A stretch of DNA of 50,589 nt from positions 1-50,589 of the forward strand of contig CBEULR010000014.1 in assembly GCA_965544035.1 (NCBI GenBank). The letters are read 5' to 3'. The DNA is from CBEULR01 sp965544035 (GTDB lineage: Bacteria; Bacillota; Desulfotomaculia; Desulfotomaculales; Desulforudaceae). The position numbers and the translations under genes were made by a program. Positions 8,543-17,129 of the stretch are shown here, piece after piece. The notes beneath the pieces are model-generated. The model was not told the DNA's origin, searched no databases, and saw only the letters and a program-made list of their open reading frames with translations. How positions within the stretch are numbered: position 1 is the stretch's first letter; each line of letters opens with the position of its first letter.

Positions 8543-9418
8543 TTATAGGTACATCGCCAGTTTCTTGTTAATCGGCATCACATTGTAGCTGAATCCGAGC
8601 TTATTCTTATCGATGCCGAAAGCAATGCCCAACAACTGCGTAATGAAGAGAACGGACATATTATAGTTGGTTCCTGTCACCGTATTGATCTTCTTCTGGT
8701 AAACATCGGTGTTCATATGGCACATCGGGCACGGTGTGACGATTATATCGGCCTCGTTTTGGGCCGCGCTTTCCAGGACCTTACCCGTCAGATGGTAGAT
8801 CAGTTCCACGTTGGTAAACTGCTGAGAACCGCCGCAGCATTTGGCGGCACACGGGAAGGGAACCGCCGTCGCACCGAGCGCCTCTACCAATTTCCCCAAC
8901 ATCACCGGATGTTCAACATCGTCAAAATCAGGCCGCCGCAGGGCACGTACGGTCTGACAGCCGGAATAGCAGGCCACCTTCAAACCGGTCAGGGGCCGGA
9001 CAACCTTTTCCTTGATGGCATCCAGTCCGAGATCATTGACCAGCACGTCAATCAGGTGGCGGACTTTCAGGGTCATATTGTACTCCAGACCGCCCGCCTT
9101 CAAAGCCTCGTTGATTTGGGCCGCGAATTCCGGTTCGAGCTTCATCCGCTCATTGACCCAAGCCAGGTTCAGATAGCAGGAACTGCATCCGATCACTACG
9201 TCCAATCCGGCCGGCTCGGCCAGTGCCAGATTTCGCGCCGCCATCGCCAGCTGCGGCAGGTCGCCGACGTAGTTTGCGCTTACGGTCGCACCGCAACAGT
9301 TCCAGTCCGGGATTTCTTTGAACTCCAGCGGGAGTACCTTCATTACAGCATGAAAGGAGACTTCATAGGCTTTGCCCGTTGCCTCCATTGAGCAGCCGGG
9401 GTAAAAACTATACGCCAT
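8543..9418 (-). CDS. hdrB: HdrB-like CCG-domain subunit of Qmo-associated heterodisulfide reductase
   Basis: A 291-residue protein with two complete CCG domains, the cysteine pattern that holds the unusual [4Fe-4S] clusters of heterodisulfide reductase subunit B: C9, C41-C42, C78, C81, and C154, C194-C195, C230, C233. In Gram-positive sulfate reducers hdrBC replace the membrane subunit QmoC, and its place at the end of the apr-qmo operon supports that role here. The likely job is exchange of electrons between QmoAB and a thiol/disulfide or ferredoxin partner. There is no membrane segment. The start overlaps the hdrC stop by 11 bases. The physiological disulfide is unknown. Confidence 0.88.
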   Translation of the reverse strand: MAYSFYPGCSMEATGKAYEVSFHAVMKVLPLEFKEIPDWNCCGATVSANYVGDLPQLAMAARNLALAEPAGLDVVIGCSSCYLNLAWVNERMKLEPEFAAQINEALKAGGLEYNMTLKVRHLIDVLVNDLGLDAIKEKVVRPLTGLKVACYSGCQTVRALRRPDFDDVEHPVMLGKLVEALGATAVPFPCAAKCCGGSQQFTNVELIYHLTGKVLESAAQNEADIIVTPCPMCHMNTDVYQKKINTVTGTNYNMSVLFITQLLGIAFGIDKNKLGFSYNVMPINKKLAMYL

Positions 9419-10139
9419 CCTTATGTGCCTCCTTTTGTAAGGCCTTGGCTCTTTCTACGATCTTCTTAAGCTGAGCCAAACCTTTGATCTTCTTCGGCGG
9501 GAATAGCGGAAGCCTCTTGTGTTTCAGCATTTCAAGGCCGACGTCCAACTGCTTCAGCGCCACCGGAAGTGAGCCCGGTCCCTGGAACATGAAATAGTTA
9601 TTGGTCATCATCGCCTCATAAACGCGTCCGCGTTTCATGGCACTCAGGAAAAACACCTTGGAGAGAAGCGGTACTCCCTTATTACCTACCTTCTCTGACA
9701 GCTCATGTTTCAGGCCATGCATGACATCAACAATCGGAATGCCGCGCGGGCAGCGTACCGTGCACAGGTAACAAGAGGTGCAGAGCCACGGAGTGTTCGC
9801 GTTCATTACCTTCTCTTTCTCCCCGGCGTGGATCGCCTTGAACATTTCCCGCGGCGTCAAATCCATCATATCACGCGCCGGGCAGGTGACTGAACACAGC
9901 CCGCACTGCATACACTGACTGGCATACTCACCATTTTCTATCTTGCGAAACTCACGGTGAAAGGCCGGTTCGTACCTGGGAACGGGTACGATTACCTCTT
10001 CTTCCTCCGTTTCTTCCTCTTTCGCCTCTTCCGAATCCGGCTGCTCAGGCTGCTCAGGCTGCTCCGGCTGTTCGGCCTCGGTCTCTTCGGTCTTTTCGAC
10101 CTGTTCTTCCTGTTCTAGCTTCTCTTTATCGGCGGACAT
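9408..10139 (-). CDS. hdrC: HdrC-like 4Fe-4S protein with acidic N-terminal tail
   Basis: A 243-residue iron-sulfur protein with two [4Fe-4S] motifs, CMQCGLCSVTCP (76-87) and CTSCYLCTVRCP (120-131), typical of heterodisulfide reductase subunit C. It passes electrons between the flavoprotein QmoB and HdrB. The first 50 residues are unusual: a highly acidic, low-complexity tail with repeated EQP units (about residues 23-34) and a Glu run. That tail is not part of the HdrC fold and may be a disordered docking segment. An AGGGGGG ribosome binding site precedes the ATG. The gene follows qmoB after a 140-base gap holding a hairpin. Confidence 0.87.
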   Translation of the reverse strand: MSADKEKLEQEEQVEKTEETEAEQPEQPEQPEQPDSEEAKEEETEEEEVIVPVPRYEPAFHREFRKIENGEYASQCMQCGLCSVTCPARDMMDLTPREMFKAIHAGEKEKVMNANTPWLCTSCYLCTVRCPRGIPIVDVMHGLKHELSEKVGNKGVPLLSKVFFLSAMKRGRVYEAMMTNNYFMFQGPGSLPVALKQLDVGLEMLKHKRLPLFPPKKIKGLAQLKKIVERAKALQKEAHKDGV

Positions 10140-10234
10140 CTTGTTCTACCCCCCTCCAGACTGGTTCAGATTTTTAAATCTATCATAAACCCTTGTTCCC
10201 ATAGTCCGAAAGCTCCTAATAACTATGCAGGACG

Positions 10235-10266
10235 CATCCGGGCTATGCAGCCGCACAGCCCGGATG
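10235..10266 (-). other. Intra-operon hairpin between qmoB and hdrC
   Basis: A perfect ten-base stem (CATCCGGGCT/AGCCCGGATG) with a 12-base loop lies in the 140-base spacer between the qmoB stop and the hdrC start. No U-run follows on the coding strand, so an mRNA processing or stability element is more likely than a terminator. It may set different levels for qmoAB and hdrCB. Confidence 0.6.
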
Positions 10267-10279
10267 GGCCTGTAGGAAT

Positions 10280-12475
10280 CTAGAAGCCTTTCATCGGGTT
10301 CGGGCCGAGTTCGTCCAGTTTTTCCGCAAATTCGTCGAGAATCTTCGGAAGCTGGAGGTAATCCATAATGGTGACCGCCTTGAAGCGAACGCGCTCGGAC
10401 TCCAGACCCAGCCGGTCGAGCGTCTCCGAAACCTTCGAAAGACGGATTTCGGCCAGCTCACTGCCCTTGATGAAGTGGCACTGGTAATCATCTCCGTGCT
10501 TACAGCCGAGCAGCAGTACGCCGTCAAAGCCCTTGGACATGGCGTCCGAAATCCACACCAGGTTCAGTGAACCGAGGCAGCGGACCGGGATCACGCGCAC
10601 CCAAGCGTTGTACTGCAGGCGACCCAAGCCGACCATATCCAGGGCCGGTATGGCATCGTTTTCGCAGGCAAAGATAAGAATTCTCGGCTTTTCGTCCTCT
10701 TCTTCCGGCACTTCAACGGCCTTGGCCATATTGCCGATCATGCCGACCGAGTAGTTCTTAAACGAGATGATCCGCTCTGGGCAGGCGCCCATGCAGGTGC
10801 CGCATCTTCTGCAGCGGGTGCGTTCCGGCAACGGGTTGCCCTTTTCATCCTCGTTGATGGCGCCGAACGGACATTCCTCAGTACACCGCTTACACTGGGT
10901 GCAGCGCTGCATCGCGAACTCCGGATAGGACTCGTCACCGCTGCGCGGATGGACGGCCCTACCTGCGGCACAGGCCTCGATGCACTGAATAGCTTTCAGC
11001 GCACCGCCGGTGGCGTCCTCGATGGCCGACCCGACATGCATCGGATTGCGCACCGTACCCACCGGGTAAACACCGGTCCGGCGGGACTCATAGGGGAAGC
11101 ACACAAAGTGCGAATCCGGGAAGCCGTACTTAAGGTTGGGCAGTTCCGGACCCTGCCGGTACTGCAGGTTCAACAGGTTCGACACCAGAATCGTATCCGC
11201 AGGCACCTCCGGCTCATCACCGGATTTTTCCGTGGACTCCTTCTGACCGTACGGGTGACCGAAAGAGGTGGTGGGCACCATTCCGTTGGCCAGAACCACG
11301 TAGTCCAGATCCTGAACGGCGACCCGCTCACCCAGGATGAGGTCGTCGATCTCTACCGTAAGTTTATCGCCGGCAGCCGTGACTCCGGTTACATCACCTT
11401 TGATGAAAACCGTACCGTCCGCCTGAACCTGTTTGTAGAGATACTCGTATTTCCCGACCGCCCGGAGATCCTTGTAGAAGACGTAGGCCTGCCCGTCAGG
11501 GTTCTGCTCCTTTAAATAACGCGCCTGCTTGAGCGACTCCACACAGCAGGCCGCCGAACAGTAGGGCAGATGTTCCTGATCGCGGGAGCCGGCGCACTGG
11601 ATGAAGCCCACCTTGGCAACATCCTTGAGCTTTCCGTCGATGGCCAACTGTTCGAAGTCGGCCTGCGTGATCACTTTCGGAGACGCGCCGTATCCCAGAT
11701 GGCCGAGCTTCGCCGGATCATACGGCACCGAACCGGTCGCCAGGATAACCGCACCCGCACGCTCATCAACCGTGCCGCCGCCGGTCTTGATCTTGACGTC
11801 GAAGGTGCCCGGACCGCCGGCAATGCTCTCCACCGTGGCTCCGGTGTACACCTTGATGTTCGGGTTGCCTTCAATGGCCTTGGTGAGCGCCGGAACGGGG
11901 TTGTCAGGCAGCTCCTCGTAAGGTGCCGACGTCGGGGCGACCTTGTACATCTTGCCGACGTATCCGCCCAGAGCCGCTTCCTTCTCCACAATAATCGCCT
12001 TGTATCCGGCTTTGGCTGCTTCTACAGCCGCCGTCATACCCGCGATGCCGCCACCGACGACCAGCACGTCCTTGGACAGGTTCTCCACCTGCCAGGGCTC
12101 AGGCAGTTCGGTCAGCTTGGCCTTTGTGAGCGCCATGCGCATCAGATCTTCGGCCAGCATCTGGGTGTCTTCGTCCTCGGGCTTGTGCGTCCAAGCCACG
12201 TGCTCACGGATGTTCACCCGCTCGGTGATCACACCGGGGCCGAGGCGGAACTCTTCATACTTCACACGGGAGGAACATCCGGCGATAACGACGGTATTCA
12301 CGCCCCCGCCGATATCGGCCTTGATCATTTCCACGCCTTCCTTGCTGCAGAGGAAGGGATGGATCTTAGATTCATGCTTGAACTCGCTCTTCACGGTTTT
12401 GGCTAGATCTTCGGCGTTGATCGCCTCACCTATGCCGCAACCGGTACAGATATAAACTCCCCACTTCTTTTCCAT
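10280..12475 (-). CDS. qmoB: Quinone-interacting oxidoreductase subunit QmoB (HdrA-like flavoprotein)
   Basis: A 731-residue soluble subunit of the Qmo complex that donates electrons to APS reductase. It starts with a cysteine-containing segment (CTGCGIG), then an HdrA-like FAD domain (GGGIAG at 141-146; CAGSRD and YCSAACC near 294-311). Two ferredoxin motifs follow (C525-C535 and C555-C565), and the C-terminus from about 598 is an MvhD-like domain (ILIFACEND ... VRCLGSLN ... LLLGCKHGDDYQC). This domain order is diagnostic for QmoB. It begins two bases after the qmoA stop. Upstream are aprBA and qmoA; downstream hdrCB. Confidence 0.93.
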   Translation of the reverse strand: MEKKWGVYICTGCGIGEAINAEDLAKTVKSEFKHESKIHPFLCSKEGVEMIKADIGGGVNTVVIAGCSSRVKYEEFRLGPGVITERVNIREHVAWTHKPEDEDTQMLAEDLMRMALTKAKLTELPEPWQVENLSKDVLVVGGGIAGMTAAVEAAKAGYKAIIVEKEAALGGYVGKMYKVAPTSAPYEELPDNPVPALTKAIEGNPNIKVYTGATVESIAGGPGTFDVKIKTGGGTVDERAGAVILATGSVPYDPAKLGHLGYGASPKVITQADFEQLAIDGKLKDVAKVGFIQCAGSRDQEHLPYCSAACCVESLKQARYLKEQNPDGQAYVFYKDLRAVGKYEYLYKQVQADGTVFIKGDVTGVTAAGDKLTVEIDDLILGERVAVQDLDYVVLANGMVPTTSFGHPYGQKESTEKSGDEPEVPADTILVSNLLNLQYRQGPELPNLKYGFPDSHFVCFPYESRRTGVYPVGTVRNPMHVGSAIEDATGGALKAIQCIEACAAGRAVHPRSGDESYPEFAMQRCTQCKRCTEECPFGAINEDEKGNPLPERTRCRRCGTCMGACPERIISFKNYSVGMIGNMAKAVEVPEEEDEKPRILIFACENDAIPALDMVGLGRLQYNAWVRVIPVRCLGSLNLVWISDAMSKGFDGVLLLGCKHGDDYQCHFIKGSELAEIRLSKVSETLDRLGLESERVRFKAVTIMDYLQLPKILDEFAEKLDELGPNPMKGF

Positions 12476-12477
12476 TA

Positions 12478-13737
12478 CTACTCGCCACCCCCTACCGTAG
12501 CCTGAATCGCCTGGAGTGCTGCAGCGGTAGCATCGCGAACGGATCCGGATACCTCACCCGGTTTCTTGGCACAGCCCGCGCCGCTGATCCCCACCTCCGC
12601 GGCGTTCGATACCACGAAACCGTCCTTATCGGTGATCTCCAATTCAACCGGAACTCCGGTCTCCCGGGTCGGGGGCGCCATGCCGGTCGCCAACACCACT
12701 AGGTCGGCCTTCTGTTTGATGACCTTGCCCTGACCCTGATCCTCGACCTCAAGCTCCAGGGTACCGGAGGCATCCTCGGTGATCTCGCCGACTTTGCCTT
12801 TGATAAAGATTACATTCTCATCCTGCTGGACGCGGGTATAAAAGTCCTCATACTTACCCATCGCCCGGATGTCGATGTAGAAGATGTAAATCTTGGCGTC
12901 CGGATACTGCTCCCGGATATAGGTCGTCTGCTTCAGGGTAGCCATGCAGCACACCTGCGAACAATACGGCTGGTGGTTCTCATCACGCGAGCCGGCGCAC
13001 TGCACAAAAGCAATGGTGTTCGGCGCCTTCTTGTCGGACGGCCGCACGATCTTCCCGCCGGTCGGACCGTCTTCAACCGCCATCCGTTCCAGCATCACGT
13101 TCGTAATCACGTTCTTGTTCCGGCCGAACCCGTAGTAGCTAACCTTAGAAGCATCATACGGATCCCAACCGGTCGCCCAAATGATTGCGCCCACGTTCAG
13201 GTCAATTGTCTCGGGCTTCATCGAGAGGTCAACGGCATCGTAAGCGCAAGCCTTCACGCACTTGCCGCACGACTCTCCTTCACATGCCCCGGTATCGATC
13301 GTGTAGCGCAGAGGAAAAGCAAACTTGTGCGGCAGATAGGCCGCCTTGGTCTGGTCCATACCAAAGTTAAAGGGGTTCGGGATCTTCACGGGACAAACTT
13401 CTGCACACTTGCCGCAAGCAGTACAATTGGCATTGATAAAGGTCGGGTTCAACCGGACCTTTACATTGAAATCACCTTTTTGGCCGGTGATTGATTCTAC
13501 TTCGGCGGAGGTAAAAAACTTGATGCGGGGGTTTTCACGGATTCGCTTAAAATTGATTTCCAGTCCGCAGTTCGGGGGGCAAAGCTTCGGGAAATACTTG
13601 TGCATCTGGGTAACACGGCCACCCAGATAGGGGTTTTTCTCGACGATATAAACGTCACGGCCGGTCTCGGACGCTTCCAGCGCTGCCGAAATACCGCTCA
13701 TTCCCCCCCCGACCACAAGGATCGTTTTGTTTGCCAT
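12478..13737 (-). CDS. qmoA: Quinone-interacting oxidoreductase subunit QmoA (HdrA-like flavoprotein)
   Basis: A 419-residue flavoprotein of the Qmo complex, related to HdrA and paralogous to QmoB. An N-terminal dinucleotide fold (GGGMSG at 10-15) binds FAD. Two cysteine clusters, CTACGKCAEVC (105-115) and one starting CEGESCGKC (152-164), probably carry [4Fe-4S] centres, and the CAGSRD plus YCSQVCC segment matches QmoB. ATG 13737 was chosen; a TTG seven codons earlier is also open. It works with QmoB to move electrons to AprBA. A strong hairpin separates it from aprA, so expression may be stepped down relative to aprBA. Confidence 0.92.
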   Translation of the reverse strand: MANKTILVVGGGMSGISAALEASETGRDVYIVEKNPYLGGRVTQMHKYFPKLCPPNCGLEINFKRIRENPRIKFFTSAEVESITGQKGDFNVKVRLNPTFINANCTACGKCAEVCPVKIPNPFNFGMDQTKAAYLPHKFAFPLRYTIDTGACEGESCGKCVKACAYDAVDLSMKPETIDLNVGAIIWATGWDPYDASKVSYYGFGRNKNVITNVMLERMAVEDGPTGGKIVRPSDKKAPNTIAFVQCAGSRDENHQPYCSQVCCMATLKQTTYIREQYPDAKIYIFYIDIRAMGKYEDFYTRVQQDENVIFIKGKVGEITEDASGTLELEVEDQGQGKVIKQKADLVVLATGMAPPTRETGVPVELEITDKDGFVVSNAAEVGISGAGCAKKPGEVSGSVRDATAAALQAIQATVGGGE

Positions 13738-13771
13738 CTTTCCACACCCTACGTGCAAATTTAAATACGTG

Positions 13772-13812
13772 GGAGGTCTATGGCTTCCGTGACCAGCTGC
13801 CGTCAGACCTCC
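13772..13812 (-). other. Stem-loop upstream of qmoA
   Basis: GGAGGTCT (13772-13779) pairs with AGACCTCC (13805-13812), eight bases with a 25-base loop, in the spacer between aprA and qmoA. It may shape the 5' end of a processed qmoAB-hdrCB message. No function is proven. Confidence 0.4.
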
Positions 13813-13894
13813 TAACGCTTGATTCTATGGATTCCGGACAGCCCACAATCGCACGAGACGTCATAGACTGTACAATTGATTAAAAGTAAGCGGG

Positions 13895-13922
13895 GCGGGC
13901 GAAATCAGCCGATTTCGCCCGC
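13895..13922 (-). terminator. Strong hairpin after aprA (partial terminator or stabiliser)
   Basis: A perfect 12-base stem with a four-base loop (13895-13906 with 13911-13922) lies 21 bases after the aprA stop. On the minus strand it is followed by CCCCGCTTACTTTTAATC, a poor but partly U-rich tail. Read-through into qmoA is expected, so this probably attenuates or protects the aprBA message. Confidence 0.65.
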
Positions 13923-13943
13923 GAACCGCCTATATGGTCAACC

Positions 13944-15815
13944 TTACAGCCTGATGATGGGCCGCTTGAAGACTTCCCAGGTGTCGGTCGCTGCATCGTA
14001 CTTGCAGTTCACGAAGACTTCCCACTCGTCCTTCAGTTCGGGGAAGTCAGCCCGGAAGTAGTAGCCAGGCCAACGGGTCTCTTCGCGGAACAGCATGGAG
14101 CGCAGGTGCGACTCAGCCTGGTAGGTCCGGTGATAGTTCTCCCAAACTCTCATGAGTTCGTGGAGGTCTCTCGCCGCCAGCTTTTCGGAGTCTTCCTTGA
14201 GCATCTGCAGGTACTCAAGGCCCTTCTCCATGAGCGCCTTGGAGGTCTGGTAGTTGGAGGTGTACCCACCGGCGTACTCGTCCATCAGCTTCTGGAGACG
14301 GAACATGTACTGTCTCGGCAGGATGTAATGCGGGTTGATTTCCGGAACGGTGCCGTAGTCCTTGAACTCTTCGAACCGCTTCAGCGGCGCTACGATTCTC
14401 TCCTTGATGGCCTCGACGGCGGCAGCATCGATGTTCGGCAGATCGGGGTTCTCGATCGCGAACTTGCAAGCCCACTTGCCGGCGATACGGCCTTCAGCGT
14501 GCGAACCGGAGGAGAACTTGTGCGAGGAGGCGCCGGAGGCGTCACCAGCAGCAAACAAGCCCTTCACGGTAGTCATGTTGGCATAACCCCAGAAGTACTC
14601 GTCCGGAGCAATGTCGGGCGAACCGCTGACCCAGGCGCCGGAGGCACCGGAGTGCGAACCGATGAAGTACGGCTCAGCAGCGGCGATCTCGGAGGCCTTC
14701 TTCTCGGGCTCGATGTTGCAGGCCGCCCACAGGAGGGCCTGGGCAATCGTCATGTCGAGGAAGTCTTCCCAAGCTTCCGCTTCGAGCTTCTTCAGCTGCT
14801 TCTTGAAGGCCTTTTCGTCGTCCTTGTACTGATCAGCCAGTCTCTGGATAGCTTCGGCCGTCTGCATGTAGATCGGACCCTTGCCGGCAGTGGTGTCGAT
14901 CATGCCGAGCCAGTTACGCAGGTTGGCGGGCATCGGCTTCACGTGACCAAACCGGCCCCACTTATCCAATTCGGCCTTGTTGGTCTGCATATACACATCG
15001 CCATTGGCGTTGGTGGCGGTGGACTTGAAGAGCAGGAACCAGGCGCCGACCGGGCCGTAAGCATCCTTAAACCGGACCGGGATGAAGCGCACTTCCTGAC
15101 AGGTCATTTCCGCGCCGGCCTTAATGGTGAAGTAGGCGCTGGAACCAGTGGAGAACGGCGGGTACCAGGACCGGCCGAGACCTTCACCGTTGGACCGCGG
15201 ACGGAACACGCCGACGGTACCACCCATCGCGCAGAGGACAGCCTTCGCGCGGAAGACGTAGATCTTTTCTTCACGGGTGCTGAAGCCGACCGCACCGGCG
15301 ATTCTGTCGCCATCAAGCAGCGGCTCGACGATGAAGACACGCTCGTAAATGTTGTCGGTGCCGAGAGCATTCTTCGCAGCTTCAGCCACGATGACCTTGT
15401 AGGATTCACCGTTGATCATCAACTGCCAGCGGCCGCTCTCACGCAGGTAGGAGCCGTCTTCTGCCTTCCAAATCGGGAGACCCCACTTCTCAAACAGGTG
15501 CACGCTGGAGTCAACGTGACGGGCAATGTCATATACGAGGTCGTCGCGGGCGATGCCCATCAGGTCGTTACGGACGTACTCGACGTAGTCCATCACGGTA
15601 TTCTGGCCTTCGGCCAGGCCGAGATACTGGTTGATCGCGGAGAGGCCCATCGCGACGGCGCCGGAACGGTCCATAGCGGCTTTGTCAACGAGGGTTACCT
15701 TAAGTCCATGCTTCTTAGCCCAGTGTGACGCTTCAACAGCCGCGCCGCAGGCGGCCATACCACCACCGACGATAAGGACATCAGTAGTGATTTCTACAGT
15801 CTCAAAATTCGGCAT
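13944..15815 (-). CDS. aprA: Adenylylsulfate (APS) reductase alpha subunit
   Basis: The 623-residue FAD subunit that reduces APS to sulfite and AMP in dissimilatory sulfate reduction. The N-terminal FAD fold (VLIVGGGMAACGAA) and the family segment RSGAVAMGLSAINQYLG are present. Residues W217 and R248, exactly 31 apart, fit the substrate residues W234 and R265 of the Archaeoglobus fulgidus enzyme as I recall them, and H388 fits H398; E126 in LRESGRW probably matches the active-site Glu. GGAGG precedes the ATG. It is the second gene of the operon, 30 bases after aprB. It is the canonical copy, in contrast to the divergent one at 17941-19716. Confidence 0.96.
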   Translation of the reverse strand: MPNFETVEITTDVLIVGGGMAACGAAVEASHWAKKHGLKVTLVDKAAMDRSGAVAMGLSAINQYLGLAEGQNTVMDYVEYVRNDLMGIARDDLVYDIARHVDSSVHLFEKWGLPIWKAEDGSYLRESGRWQLMINGESYKVIVAEAAKNALGTDNIYERVFIVEPLLDGDRIAGAVGFSTREEKIYVFRAKAVLCAMGGTVGVFRPRSNGEGLGRSWYPPFSTGSSAYFTIKAGAEMTCQEVRFIPVRFKDAYGPVGAWFLLFKSTATNANGDVYMQTNKAELDKWGRFGHVKPMPANLRNWLGMIDTTAGKGPIYMQTAEAIQRLADQYKDDEKAFKKQLKKLEAEAWEDFLDMTIAQALLWAACNIEPEKKASEIAAAEPYFIGSHSGASGAWVSGSPDIAPDEYFWGYANMTTVKGLFAAGDASGASSHKFSSGSHAEGRIAGKWACKFAIENPDLPNIDAAAVEAIKERIVAPLKRFEEFKDYGTVPEINPHYILPRQYMFRLQKLMDEYAGGYTSNYQTSKALMEKGLEYLQMLKEDSEKLAARDLHELMRVWENYHRTYQAESHLRSMLFREETRWPGYYFRADFPELKDEWEVFVNCKYDAATDTWEVFKRPIIRL

Positions 15816-15845
15816 TACCTAAACCTCCTTTATGAATTATTTCAA

Positions 15846-16301
15846 CTACTTCAACTTCGGAACATCTACGCCGGTGCCGAGGAAGTCCAGCGAAGCGGGC
15901 TCGGTAAACAGGTAGGTCGGGTTGTTGATGTCGTCCACACCCGCGCCGAAACCGCCGTCCGGAACGGCCGATCCTTCGTCGTTGGTCCGAATGGGGAACT
16001 TGAAGCGCTTGACAGCGCCGTTTCTGAACTTAACGGTCCACATAATGTCCTGGGAACCACGCAGCGGCACGCAGCTGGCGCCCATCGGCACGAAGTCGGC
16101 ATAGCCTCTCAGGTCGATCGCCTGTTGCGGGCAGATCTTGCCGCAGCACAGGCATTCCCAGCAAGCATCGTATTCCTGGTTGTAAGCCTTCATTCTGTCT
16201 TTGTCGAGCTTCATCAGGTCGTTAGGGCAAATGTACATGCAAGCGGTCTTGTCCTGACCTTTGCAGCCATCGCACTTTTCAGTGATTACAAATGCCGGCA
16301 T
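15846..16301 (-). CDS. aprB: Adenylylsulfate (APS) reductase beta subunit
   Basis: A 151-residue electron-transfer subunit with two [4Fe-4S] clusters: C10, C13, C21, C25 and C47, C50, C53, C57. The C-terminal tail (about residues 105-151), which in known AprAB wraps over AprA, is full length. A near-perfect AGGAGG site precedes the ATG. It is the first gene of the operon and has a long (about 600-base) possible leader with repeated AACCACA motifs. It carries electrons from QmoAB to AprA. Confidence 0.95.
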   Translation of the reverse strand: MPAFVITEKCDGCKGQDKTACMYICPNDLMKLDKDRMKAYNQEYDACWECLCCGKICPQQAIDLRGYADFVPMGASCVPLRGSQDIMWTVKFRNGAVKRFKFPIRTNDEGSAVPDGGFGAGVDDINNPTYLFTEPASLDFLGTGVDVPKLK

Positions 16302-17056
16302 TTACTCAAACCTCCTAATTTAAGTTTTGTAGCTTGGAACCACAAAAGAGCCTTCACTTTAGGAAATCTCCTCCCTGGCATCACAATGATCGGCAACCAC
16401 CACTCCTTTCCTAACAAAAGCTGTGTTCGTGGACAGTCCCCGTACAGCCGATCTCATTGCAGTTCTCCCTTAAGATTGAGATCGATATAACAGAAACTTT
16501 CTGAGACCCGATCCTGCACGGCGCTTCCACTCTTACCGGGAATAACCACACGGAGCACGGCGGCCCAACCGCCCAGTCTCCGCAAGATTAACCACAAACC
16601 CACTGATTTCAACATTCGCTGTCGGATCAACCACAGACTCCGGTTATAGTCTCATTCGACATAGGGATATGCTTTTCCTGCTAAAGATTTGGAACAATCC
16701 GATCTTTCCAAGCTGGAATTGTAGCCCAGGCGACATTCAGCGTACCGCGAGGCTGACACTAACCAGTTAAAATGTATTACAATATTGTGAACTTCAGCAC
16801 ATAACCAAGGACAAAACACCGCGCCCTTCCGGACGTTGACGAGCGGGAGTGCGGTCTCGCACTCCTAATATTAAACCCGATACGAATTCTAGCCGGTTGA
16901 CTAGACTATAACATAAGTCTCCGGGCAGTGACAAGCCTTTCAATCCGAAAATTCGGGCGTTCTCCGCCGGGTGCCCGACTAGGCTGATCACTTCGCCGCA
17001 TAACAGCCGAATTGCAACATTAATCACATATTCTGTACGGCGTGCAGCAGCCATGG
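16302..17056. promoter_or_regulatory. Long gene-free leader/promoter region of the apr operon with repeated AACCACA motifs
   Basis: About 750 bases with no convincing gene. On the plus strand AACCACA occurs at 16338-16344, 16544-16550, 16590-16596 and 16629-16635, with AACCACC at 16395-16401. All are in the same direction, which reads TGTGGTT toward aprB. The three upstream copies extend to TGTGGTTRWTC and are spaced 39 and 46 bases. They could bind a regulator in the DNA or act in the 5' leader RNA. A short minus-strand open frame at 16794-17054 has no family resemblance. Confidence 0.6.
16905..16934 (-). promoter_or_regulatory. Candidate sigma-A promoter for the apr-qmo-hdr operon
   Basis: On the minus strand TTGTCA (16929-16934), an 18-base spacer and TATAGT (16905-16910) make a reasonable -35/-10 pair about 600 bases upstream of aprB. 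If used, it gives a very long leader containing all the TGTGGTT motifs. A nearer start is possible but I saw no better match. Confidence 0.4.
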
Positions 17057-17062
17057 TATAAT
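17054..17062 (+). promoter_or_regulatory. Extended -10 promoter for the YlbF gene
   Basis: TGGTATAAT (a TG-N-TATAAT extended -10) lies about 70 bases before the GTG start of the YlbF-family gene. The -35 region is poor, as is usual for extended -10 promoters. Confidence 0.55.
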
Positions 17063-17129
17063 AAGTCTAGCAGTGCACAAGTTACATAATGTGGAAGGAC
17101 ATCAATTATGTTTTGGGAGGTATTCAGTA

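Noticed and set aside
14106..15728. A 540-codon open frame on the plus strand opposite aprA
   Set aside because: It mirrors the codon bias of aprA, has no ribosome binding site or recognised domain, and aprA itself is certain.
16794..17054. An 86-codon minus-strand frame in the apr leader
   Set aside because: No family pattern, no clear binding site, and it overlaps the candidate promoter region; treated as noncoding.
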